From an uncultured Eubacteriales bacterium (GTDB lineage: Bacteria > Bacillota > Clostridia > Lachnospirales > Lachnospiraceae), in contig OMSZ01000001.1 in the NCBI GenBank assembly GCA_900313855.1, positions 1 through 12,666 on the forward strand: a DNA stretch of 12,666 nt, read 5' to 3'. The notes under the pieces are model-generated. The model had not been told where the DNA came from and did no database searches. It worked only from the letters and a program-made list of their open reading frames with translations. Below, piece by piece: positions 7,411-12,666 of this stretch; position 1 is the stretch's first letter; each line of letters begins with the position of its first letter. Both the position numbers and the translations under genes were made by a program.

Positions 7411-7806
7411 CTATTTGTCAAAGCCAAGCTTAGATAAAAGCTTCTCAAACTTATCAACAACAATCGGCTTACAGATATAAGCATCATAATCATTGCATAC
7501 CTGAGCATTATCCAAAGCAACCTCATCCAAAGCACTTATCATCATAACCTTAGCTCTGTTGCCTGATGCTACCGCGTACTTATTCTCAGCTTCCCTTATG
7601 GCCTCTAAGGTCTTATATCCGTCTAATCTTGTCATCATAATATCCAGACAGATAAGATCAAAGAATGAGGCAGACTCCATAGCCCTTACCGCTTCGTCCA
7701 CAGCAGACATACCGTTATCCACAGCAACAACCTCACCATATTCGCCAAAAATCTTCTCTAAGAACCTTCTATTAACAAAGTCATCATCTGCAACTAATAT
7801 CTTCAT
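7411..7806 (-). CDS. Stand-alone CheY-like response regulator receiver, 131 aa
   Basis: This is a single receiver domain with no output domain. Hallmarks are the acidic cluster ADDDF (Asp7-Asp9), the phospho-acceptor Asp55 in LICLDIMM, the switch Ser91 in MISALDE and the conserved Lys113 in CKPI. The family is phosphorylated by a histidine kinase and signals through protein contacts. No kinase, chemotaxis or phosphotransfer gene lies nearby, so its partner is unknown. ATG 7806 is chosen because GGAGG sits five bases upstream and the receiver fold starts at once (MKILVADDD). The reading frame is open a further 35 codons upstream to 7911, but that stretch is leader. The promoter at 7934-7962 leaves a leader of about 120 bases. 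It is followed by rarA 26 bases downstream. Confidence 0.9.
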   Translation of the reverse strand: MKILVADDDFVNRRFLEKIFGEYGEVVAVDNGMSAVDEAVRAMESASFFDLICLDIMMTRLDGYKTLEAIREAENKYAVASGNRAKVMMISALDEVALDNAQVCNDYDAYICKPIVVDKFEKLLSKLGFDK

Positions 7807-7831
7807 AGAAACCTCCATAAACGTGTTATAA

Positions 7832-7918
7832 TTAGCAGAATAAAAAACCGAAAGCTCCGTATTCAAGAACGCCACCGGCATTCTTACCGCGGTGCATGCG
7901 GCGCCTAACACCTTCCAT
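7832..7918 (-). CDS. Possible 28-codon leader ORF upstream of the receiver gene
   Basis: An ATG at 7918 opens a 28-residue frame ending at TAA 7832-7834. The peptide begins MEGVRRRMHRGK, which is strongly basic, and ends EYGAFGFLFC, which is hydrophobic. It begins only about nine bases after the predicted transcription start and has no convincing ribosome binding site, so translation is doubtful. It lies entirely within the leader and 25 bases before the receiver start, and overlaps a 9-bp hairpin. It may be a regulatory leader peptide or chance. Confidence 0.2.
   Translation of the reverse strand: MEGVRRRMHRGKNAGGVLEYGAFGFLFC
7865..7885 (-). promoter_or_regulatory. Hairpin in the receiver-gene leader
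   Basis: On the minus strand AAGAATGCC / GGCGTTCTT form a 9-bp stem (one G-U pair) with a three-base loop GGT. The mirror-strand copy would have a C-A mismatch at that position, so the fold favours the transcribed strand. The surrounding 7870-7912 stretch is GC-rich and contains GGCGCC, GCATGC and ACCGCGGT, unlike other intergenic DNA here. A T6 run follows some 15 bases later but is not adjacent to the stem. Confidence 0.5.
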
Positions 7919-7933
7919 GCTCTATATTATAGT

Positions 7934-7962
7934 CTTATATCACAAACCATACCTCTTGGCAA
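7934..7962 (-). promoter_or_regulatory. Promoter of the receiver/rarA operon
   Basis: On the minus strand TTGCCA (7957-7962), 17 bases, then TATAAG (7934-7939), with TGA just before it as an extended -10. Transcription should begin near 7927. A TATAAT a few bases further on lacks a -35. Confidence 0.7.
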
Positions 7963-7964
7963 TA

Positions 7965-8006
7965 GAATTATTTACTAGTTTTTAAAATATTTTTAGTAGA
8001 ATATTC
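7965..8006 (-). repeat. Imperfect AT-rich inverted repeat after tetR
   Basis: Positions 7965-7977 and 7994-8006 are inverted copies matching at 10 of 13 positions, with TACTA / TAGTA next to the loop. It lies 14-56 bases past the tetR stop codon. It could be a weak 3' hairpin for tetR, but there is no T-run after it on the minus strand. Confidence 0.3.
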
Positions 8007-8020
8007 ATTCGTATTACCGA

Positions 8021-8611
8021 TCAATTCTTTCTTATATGGTTAAGCAGCTTAGTCAGCCATTCATTAGAAACCTGTTCATGTGATCTGTTATCATTCATAA
8101 GCCTTCTGTTAAGCAGATCCCGATTAAGTGTTCCCAATATCATATTACTTAACTCTTCAGCAGTAAAATCCGAATCAAGCTCATCATTATCTATAGCAGC
8201 CTGAAGCTCCTTTAACAGAAAATTCCTTCTGCTGGTCAGACACTCAGCCATCATATCTCTGGTATTGACATTATGAAGAAATACCTCATAGTTAAGCGCT
8301 ATGCCTGCAAGTTCCGGATAACCGGTATAATTGGTTGCCAGTGTTTTGATAAACTCGACCACTCTATCAAGATGTGAAATATCCTTAGCGTCAATGGTAT
8401 TGATAATACCCTTGTCAAACTTGGTAAAGACCTCCACAACCTCCACCAAAACCTCTTCTATGCCACCAAAATATCTATAGAGCAAAGATTCCGACATATT
8501 CTCCTTCATAGCGAGAGTCTTTGTAGTCAGGGAAGCAAATCCTGCTTCACTGATTATCTCTATGGCTGACGCGATGATTCTGTCTTTTCTGTTGATAAAA
8601 TTGTTATTCAT
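8021..8611 (-). CDS. TetR/AcrR-family transcriptional regulator, 196 aa
   Basis: The N-terminal helix-turn-helix is clear: RIIASAIEIISEAGFASLTT then KTLAMKENMSESLLYRYFGG, ending in the typical LYRYF recognition helix. The remaining 145 residues are a helical ligand or dimer domain that gives no hint of the ligand. The start is ATG 8611, with GGGGG eight bases upstream; in-frame codons further up would encode a hydrophobic stretch untypical of the family. Members usually repress themselves or a neighbouring transporter or enzyme. No transporter is adjacent: the neighbours are a DUF5688 gene upstream and the receiver gene downstream, both on the same strand. Self-regulation is plausible because its promoter (8746-8774) carries palindromes. 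The target is otherwise unknown. Confidence 0.9.
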   Translation of the reverse strand: MNNNFINRKDRIIASAIEIISEAGFASLTTKTLAMKENMSESLLYRYFGGIEEVLVEVVEVFTKFDKGIINTIDAKDISHLDRVVEFIKTLATNYTGYPELAGIALNYEVFLHNVNTRDMMAECLTSRRNFLLKELQAAIDNDELDSDFTAEELSNMILGTLNRDLLNRRLMNDNRSHEQVSNEWLTKLLNHIRKN

Positions 8612-8696
8612 AATAATAACCCCCATAAATGTGAAGCATAAACCGACACATATTATACTATAACCAAATACATCCGTATAAATGATCTTCACAATC

Positions 8697-8730
8697 GTAC
8701 AATATGACCACTAATGTTATTATATTGTAC
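8697..8730. repeat. 9-bp perfect inverted repeat downstream of the tetR promoter
   Basis: GTACAATAT (8697-8705) and ATATTGTAC (8722-8730) are perfect inverted copies with a 16-base spacer. They lie just after the predicted tetR transcription start, where a bound repressor could block elongation. Candidate operator; the wide spacer is unusual for TetR proteins. Confidence 0.5.
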
Positions 8731-8732
8731 TA

Positions 8733-8755
8733 CCCATATATGATAATTGTATGGG
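8733..8755. promoter_or_regulatory. Candidate operator over the tetR -10 element
   Basis: CCCATA (8733-8738) and TATGGG (8750-8755) form a 6-bp inverted repeat with an 11-base spacer. It overlaps the -10 hexamer and the predicted start site, and its 23-bp size fits a TetR-family operator. Which protein binds is inference. Confidence 0.4.
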
Positions 8756-8774
8756 ATAATTGATTTCTTGTCAA
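8746..8774 (-). promoter_or_regulatory. Sigma-A promoter of tetR
   Basis: On the minus strand a perfect TTGACA (8769-8774), 17 bases, then TACAAT (8746-8751). Transcription should begin near 8739, leaving a leader of about 125 bases before ATG 8611. Confidence 0.8.
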
Positions 8775-8827
8775 TAAAAAACAAGTCAATTTATTATTTC
8801 TGAATAAAATAAAGTATGTAGCTGATT

Positions 8828-9889
8828 TTATACATTAAATATAGTCATTTCATTTTTGTGCCTGTCAAAATAATATATATTATCTGACAAGAGATCAATA
8901 AGTCCAACCGAAGAACGGTTAGCATTCTGCAAAAGCTCCGTAAAAAAAACCGGATCGGTATTCTCATCCTCGGGAACTAACATGACCTCATGAACACTTG
9001 AAGGAAGAATATAAACATTCGCATCCTGCACCTTGGCAAAATTAGAGATTACATTATCATACATCATACAGGCTGAACCGAAAGCCTTTGTTGAATTAGT
9101 AAGTATATAAATGTTAACGCCTATGTTCTCATTCTCAATGCTTTTCAGCTCATTTACAACATCCTCGGAAAGCTTTTCCATCATGTGCTCATCAAAACAG
9201 TCATATATAAACTTTGACAGCGGTATCATTGACCATGGGAATTTTTCCATAGTATTAAAAAGCGCTAACTGATATAACTCATCAACGCTTACATTAAAGC
9301 ATTCAAACTCCTTATTGGAGATCAGAATAGTCGCAATACCCAGTAAGCTGTCGTTAACAACATAACGAAAAGTAACAGCCATATCAAGATATTTTTTGTA
9401 AGGGCAATCCTTAAGCAGCTTTTTGTTCATTTCATAATTAACTATTCTAATTATGATATTGCCTTTAATCTCCTCATAATTTTTCATATCCACAAAGTCA
9501 AAATCCGACTCCTGCTTTTCATTCCTGTATTGGAACACTATTTCCGACATTATGAAATCCATCGGCTTGCCAATAAGATAACCGTCATAAAAAGGCTTAA
9601 GATAAATATTGGGGCTTATCTGCTCACCCTTTTGATATATAGACACAGCGTCTAATACCACACCGTTATTCTTAAGCACCTTATGAAGTGATACATCAAA
9701 TTCATCGTACTTTTTCAACGCCTCCTGCCTTAATCTTAACAGCTCAATATCATCTATCGCATTATCCGATAGCTCATCAGCAAGATCACGTCTTTTGATC
9801 TCGTTATCAATATACTCAGATACCATAGTTTCCTGATAACAGTCTGCAAGGTTTTCCTCTACATATTTAAGAAATTCGTTGTAATTCAT
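8828..9889 (-). CDS. DUF5688 family protein, 353 aa
   Basis: The sequence follows the pattern I know from DUF5688 proteins, which have no established function. Features are HKVLKNNGVVLDAVSIYQKG and ISPNIYLKPFYDGY near the start, NYEMNKKLLKDCPYKKYLDM in the middle, YILTNSTKAFGSACMMYDNV late, and ANVYILPSSVHEVMLVPEDE near the end. There is no signal peptide or membrane segment, so it is probably cytosolic. A charged helical stretch at about residues 20-62 (EYIDNEIKRRDLADEL to RLRQEALKKYDE) lies before the conserved start of the domain and looks like an insertion. ATG 9889 has AAGGAGAT seven bases upstream. The gene is flanked by a terminator upstream and the tetR promoter downstream, so it appears monocistronic. 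Many Lachnospiraceae carry several copies; others cannot be checked here. Confidence 0.85.
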   Translation of the reverse strand: MNYNEFLKYVEENLADCYQETMVSEYIDNEIKRRDLADELSDNAIDDIELLRLRQEALKKYDEFDVSLHKVLKNNGVVLDAVSIYQKGEQISPNIYLKPFYDGYLIGKPMDFIMSEIVFQYRNEKQESDFDFVDMKNYEEIKGNIIIRIVNYEMNKKLLKDCPYKKYLDMAVTFRYVVNDSLLGIATILISNKEFECFNVSVDELYQLALFNTMEKFPWSMIPLSKFIYDCFDEHMMEKLSEDVVNELKSIENENIGVNIYILTNSTKAFGSACMMYDNVISNFAKVQDANVYILPSSVHEVMLVPEDENTDPVFFTELLQNANRSSVGLIDLLSDNIYYFDRHKNEMTIFNV

Positions 9890-10007
9890 TATAATATCTC
9901 CTTTTTCTTTGATTAAAATTTCAGTTAAGTTCTAAGCAAAATAAAACTAAACATTGCTTTGCGCATAGAAAAAGAAGTTATAGGATAATTATTAAATTAG
10001 TCGTGTG

Positions 10008-10032
10008 AAAAAACACACAGAAATAGTGTGTT
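10008..10032 (-). terminator. Second, weaker terminator between hisC and the DUF5688 gene
   Basis: On the minus strand AACACAC / GTGTGTT form a 7-bp stem with loop TATTTCT, running into a six-T tract. A further CACAC follows the T tract (10003-10007) and could pair with the same GTGTG arm instead. It lies 24 bases beyond the hisC terminator and may be a back-up, or may act in the DUF5688 leader if transcription starts upstream. Confidence 0.6.
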
Positions 10033-10055
10033 AAAAAGATTATTGATAAATGAAA

Positions 10056-10102
10056 TTAAAAAAGAAATCCTATGAAAGTATGTATACTATATAGGATTTC
10101 TT
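10056..10102 (-). terminator. Intrinsic terminator of the prfA/hisC operon
   Basis: On the minus strand AAGAAATCCTAT (10102-10091) pairs perfectly with ATAGGATTTCTT (10073-10062), and the stem runs straight into T residues (10063-10058). The 17-base loop contains AGTAT / ATACT, which can extend the hairpin. It begins 15 bases after the hisC stop codon. Confidence 0.88.
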
Positions 10103-10116
10103 AAGATTAGTCAATA

Positions 10117-11166
10117 TTATTTTAACTTTTTTTCAAAAAAGCTTATAAGCTTTTTCATCTGATCATCGGTTCCTATCGTGATGCGCAGATAATTATCTAT
10201 CCTTGGCTTATTGAAATATCTAAGATATATCTTCTCCTTTTTTGCAGCCTCAAACAGCTCCTTTGCACTGATCCTTTCATGTGTCGCGAACACGAAATTC
10301 GTCGAAGTCTTCGGATATGTGAAGCCAAGCCTTGTAAGCTCATTCGTAAACCACTCTCTCGTATTCTTAACCTTCTCTATCATTGCCTTGAAATATTCGT
10401 CATCTTCAACGCTGCACACACCAAGCTCAATGGAAAGATAGTTCATTGTATACGAATTAAATGAGAACTTCACGTTGTTAAGCGCATGGATAAGCTCCGG
10501 ATTACCCATTGCGTAACCGATACGCATTCCAGCCATTGATCTTGATTTGGAAAATGTTCTTACGATCAGCAGGTTATCATATTCCTCCAATAATGAAAGC
10601 GCACTTTCCTCCGCATAATCAACATATGCCTCATCAACTATAACAACAACATCTCTGTTATTATCAAGTATCCTCTTAACATTATCAAGCGGCATATATA
10701 CGCAGGTAGGCGCATTGGGATTAGGGAAAACAACTCCTCCATTTTCACCAAAATAATCCTCTGGAACAATTTCAAAATCATCATTTAATGCTTTTGTCTC
10801 ATATGGTATCCTGAAAAGCTCCGCCCACACATCATAAAAGCTGTAGGTTATATCAGGAAACAGTATCGGTTTATCCGAATTAAAAAATGTCATAAACGAC
10901 ATCGCAAGCACATCATCAGAACCGACGCCTACAAAAACCTGATCATCTGACAAACCGTGATACCTTGCCAAAGCATTAACAAGCTTTGTAACCTCCGGGT
11001 CAGAATATATACGCAGCTTCTCCAGATCAAGCTTCTTATTAACCACCTTAGGAGAAGGCGGATACGGATTCTCGTTAGTATTAAGTTTTATAACATCAGT
11101 ATCCTTAGGCTGTTCACCCGGAACATAGGGCTCTACCTGTCTGATATTTTTCATCCATTCCTTCAC
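10117..11166 (-). CDS. hisC: Histidinol-phosphate aminotransferase, 349 aa
   Basis: HisC converts imidazole acetol phosphate and glutamate to histidinol phosphate and 2-oxoglutarate, using PLP, in histidine synthesis. It is a fold type I class II aminotransferase: IKLNTNENPYPPSP (26-39), PNPNAPT (148-154), VDEAYVDY (177-184), the Schiff-base Lys207 in RTFSKSRSMAG, Arg215 in MRIGYA, and YLRITIGT near the C-terminus. Length is normal. The GTG at 11166 is preferred because AAGGA lies about eight bases upstream and because KEWMKNIRQVEPYVPGEQP matches the usual HisC N-terminus; ATG 11154 is the alternative. It stands apart from any other his gene, 26 bases after prfA, and ends at a strong terminator. 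A side role with aromatic amino acids is possible for the family; a CobD-like decarboxylase is less likely. Confidence 0.92.
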   Translation of the reverse strand: MKEWMKNIRQVEPYVPGEQPKDTDVIKLNTNENPYPPSPKVVNKKLDLEKLRIYSDPEVTKLVNALARYHGLSDDQVFVGVGSDDVLAMSFMTFFNSDKPILFPDITYSFYDVWAELFRIPYETKALNDDFEIVPEDYFGENGGVVFPNPNAPTCVYMPLDNVKRILDNNRDVVVIVDEAYVDYAEESALSLLEEYDNLLIVRTFSKSRSMAGMRIGYAMGNPELIHALNNVKFSFNSYTMNYLSIELGVCSVEDDEYFKAMIEKVKNTREWFTNELTRLGFTYPKTSTNFVFATHERISAKELFEAAKKEKIYLRYFNKPRIDNYLRITIGTDDQMKKLISFFEKKLK

Positions 11167-11192
11167 TTATCTATCCTTCTTTCCGATTATCA

Positions 11193-12266
11193 TCATGCTT
11201 CGTTCATCTTTGCAAGCTTTGCAGCCTGGTCGGCAGCAGTTAGACTATCGATTATCTCATCAAGATCTCCATCCATTACCTGATCAAGTTTGTGCAGTGT
11301 AAGCTTTATTCTATGATCCGTAACTCTTCCCTGTGGAAAATTATAGGTTCTGATCTTCTCTGATCTGTCACCCGTTCCCACCTGACTCTTTCTAAGCTCA
11401 GCTTCCGCATCGTGAGCCTTTTGAAGCTCCATGTCATATAGCTTCGCGCGTAAAACCTTAAGCGCCTTATCCTTATTCTTAAGCTGACTCTTTTCATCCT
11501 GACAGGATATGACTATACCGGTCGGAATATGTGTAAGACGAACCGCCGAATCAGTAGTGTTGACACACTGTCCACCATTACCTGACGCACGGAAAACATC
11601 GAATTTACAGTCATTAAGGTCAAGCTCAAAATCAACCTCCTCTGCCTCCGGCATGATCGCTACAGTCATTGTTGAAGTATGGATCCTTCCGCCTGACTCA
11701 GTCTCCGGCACACGCTGAACACGGTGAACTCCGCTTTCATATTTCAAACGTGAAAATGCTCCCTTTCCATTGATCATAAATGAGCACTCCTTAAATCCAC
11801 CTATACCATTCTCATTAAGGCTGATAAGCTCAGTCCTCCAATGCATTTTATCTGCATATTTCTGATACATTCGGAATATCTCAGCTGCAAAAAGCGCCGA
11901 CTCATCTCCGCCGGCTCCCGCACGAAGCTCGACGATAACATTCTTTTCATCATTAGGATCCTTTGGAAGCAATAAAATCTTTAACTCCTGCTCGATTCTT
12001 ACAACCTTTTCCTTGGAATCATTTAATTCCTCCTTGGCAAGCTCGCGCATCTCCTCATCCTTTTCTTCCTCGAGCATGGCAAGGCTGTCCTCTATTGCCT
12101 GCTTGGCAGCAAGGTATTCCTTATATTTATCTGCGATCGGAGCAAGCTCGCTCTGTTCCTTCATAAGAGCTGTATATCTCTCCTGATCATTAATAACACT
12201 CTGATCAGATAACTGCTCTAAGACTGATTCATAACGCGCCAATATATCTTCTAATTTGTCAAACAT
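11193..12266 (-). CDS. prfA: Peptide chain release factor 1 (RF1), 357 aa
   Basis: RF1 recognises UAA and UAG stop codons in the ribosomal A site and triggers peptide release. The GGQ motif that enters the peptidyl-transferase centre is at residues 231-233 ([17 protein letters not shown]), and the stop-codon reading P-x-T tripeptide appears as Pro187-Glu-Thr189 in [18 protein letters not shown] (115-123) is the usual domain 1/2 boundary. The length of 357 residues is standard. The residue after GGQ is Cys rather than the common His, and the one before the first G is Asn rather than Ala; I believe both occur in relatives. AAGGAGA lies about six bases before ATG 12266. PrmC, encoded just upstream, methylates the GGQ glutamine. 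prfA also has a likely promoter of its own (12339-12347) and a structured leader. Confidence 0.97.
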   Translation of the reverse strand: MFDKLEDILARYESVLEQLSDQSVINDQERYTALMKEQSELAPIADKYKEYLAAKQAIEDSLAMLEEEKDEEMRELAKEELNDSKEKVVRIEQELKILLLPKDPNDEKNVIVELRAGAGGDESALFAAEIFRMYQKYADKMHWRTELISLNENGIGGFKECSFMINGKGAFSRLKYESGVHRVQRVPETESGGRIHTSTMTVAIMPEAEEVDFELDLNDCKFDVFRASGNGGQCVNTTDSAVRLTHIPTGIVISCQDEKSQLKNKDKALKVLRAKLYDMELQKAHDAEAELRKSQVGTGDRSEKIRTYNFPQGRVTDHRIKLTLHKLDQVMDGDLDEIIDSLTAADQAAKLAKMNEA

Positions 12267-12298
12267 GATTATTCTCCTTAATTTAAACTGCGTTTTAT

Positions 12299-12326
12299 TA
12301 ATACCTCCTGTAATAGTACGGTATTA
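12299..12326 (-). promoter_or_regulatory. Hairpin with a stray Shine-Dalgarno sequence in the prfA leader
   Basis: On the minus strand TAATACC (12326-12320) can pair with GGTATTA (12305-12299) across 14 bases. A perfect AGGAGG (12309-12304) lies at the 3' edge of the loop and arm, yet no ATG, GTG or TTG follows at a usable distance; the working prfA site is 30 bases further on. Confidence 0.4.
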
Positions 12327-12338
12327 TTGACCCATATC

Positions 12339-12347
12339 ATTATAGCA
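12339..12347 (-). promoter_or_regulatory. Extended -10 promoter of prfA
   Basis: TGCTATAAT on the minus strand is a full extended -10 element just after the prmC stop codon. No good -35 is seen at 17 bases (it would fall in the prmC coding end). It would give prfA a leader of about 65 bases. Confidence 0.5.
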
Positions 12348-12353
12348 AATAAG

Positions 12354-12666
12354 CTACAAATGTCCGTATACTACGCGGTCCATCTCGGCATAGTCCTTTC
12401 TCACAGTCGTATCCATAAAGCCTGCCTCCCGCATAAGCCTTGATACACTCTCACCCTGATCATACCCGATCTCAAAGAATATATAACCCTTATCAGATAT
12501 ATAATTTTTAGCAACAGATAAAATCGACTTATAAAAGTCAAGACCGTCATCTCCGCCGTCAAGCGCAAGTCTTGGCTCATATTCCTTTACCTCCGGCATA
12601 AGTGTATCCACAACCCTGCTTTCGATATACGGAGGATTACATACGATAATATCATACCTTTCCCCG
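12354..12666 (-). CDS. prmC: RF1 glutamine N5-methyltransferase (PrmC), C-terminal 103 residues
   Basis: PrmC transfers a methyl group from S-adenosylmethionine to the glutamine of the GGQ motif in RF1 and RF2, which speeds peptide release. The gene is cut by the right edge of the window, and only the C-terminal third is present. The substrate-binding NPPY motif is visible (IIVCNPPYIES), followed by the diagnostic LMPEVKEYEPRLALDGGDDG, then GLDFY and the final strands of the methyltransferase fold (IFFEIGYDQGESV). The SAM-binding glycine loop lies outside. The frame is open to the last complete codon at 12665. It sits upstream of prfA with an 87-base gap, the arrangement I would expect in Clostridia. 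Confidence 0.93.
   Translation of the reverse strand, partial: GERYDIIVCNPPYIESRVVDTLMPEVKEYEPRLALDGGDDGLDFYKSILSVAKNYISDKGYIFFEIGYDQGESVSRLMREAGFMDTTVRKDYAEMDRVVYGHL

Noticed and set aside
10062..10102. 12-bp inverted repeat as the ends of a small insertion element
   Set aside because: It encloses only 17 bases, has no target duplication, and runs straight into a T tract after the hisC stop, so a terminator explains it.
11963..12166. Plus-strand open frame rich in Pro and Trp within prfA
   Set aside because: It is a shadow of the minus-strand codons of RF1; no start signal and biased composition.
12267..12666. prmC placed before prfA as an unusual gene order
   Set aside because: The reverse order is familiar from E. 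coli and Bacillus, but I believe prmC-prfA order is normal in Clostridia.
1..12666. CRISPR arrays, tRNA or rRNA genes, transposases, phage or defence modules
   Set aside because: No regularly spaced repeats, cloverleaf patterns or related protein motifs were seen on either strand.

Overview
The window looks like ordinary chromosome from a low-GC Gram-positive anaerobe, most likely a Lachnospiraceae member (Clostridia). The support is an AT-rich composition, strong AGGAGG-type ribosome binding sites, sigma-A-type promoters, clostridial versions of RF1, GluRS and HisC, and a DUF5688 protein, which as far as I know is found mainly in Lachnospiraceae. I see no mobile element, CRISPR array, tRNA or rRNA. 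Almost everything is on the minus strand; only the subtilase at 745-1596 is on the plus strand.

Read in the direction of minus-strand transcription (high to low coordinates), the layout is as follows. (A) prmC (partial), prfA and hisC: the RF1 glutamine methyltransferase, RF1 itself with its own promoter, and histidinol-phosphate aminotransferase, closed by a strong terminator at 10056-10102. (B) A DUF5688 gene at 8828-9889, preceded by a second terminator. (C) A solitary TetR-family regulator with a near-consensus promoter surrounded by palindromes. (D) A stand-alone CheY-like receiver, then rarA, then a small two-helix membrane protein; the promoter lies about 130 bases upstream of the receiver and the leader is GC-rich and structured. 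(E) A SEC-C zinc-motif protein and gltX, driven by an excellent promoter that carries a 10-bp perfect inverted repeat and ended by a clear terminator at 3618-3650. (F) A compact UvrD-like helicase, convergent with (G), an intracellular-type subtilase on the plus strand. (H) Divergent from the subtilase, a small charged helical protein followed by the start of a membrane protein that may be a YhfC-type intramembrane protease.

The functional themes are translation (PrmC modifying RF1, and GltX), genome maintenance (RarA and the helicase), signalling (receiver and TetR), and poorly characterised family-specific genes. PrmC and RF1 form a direct enzyme-substrate pair.

I did not find a convincing new multi-gene system. 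The items most worth a second look are non-coding: a possible three-way-junction leader RNA at 528-600, the palindrome over the SEC-C/gltX promoter, the nested palindromes at the tetR promoter, and the leader of the receiver gene with its hairpin and 28-codon ORF. All foldings and promoters were read by eye.
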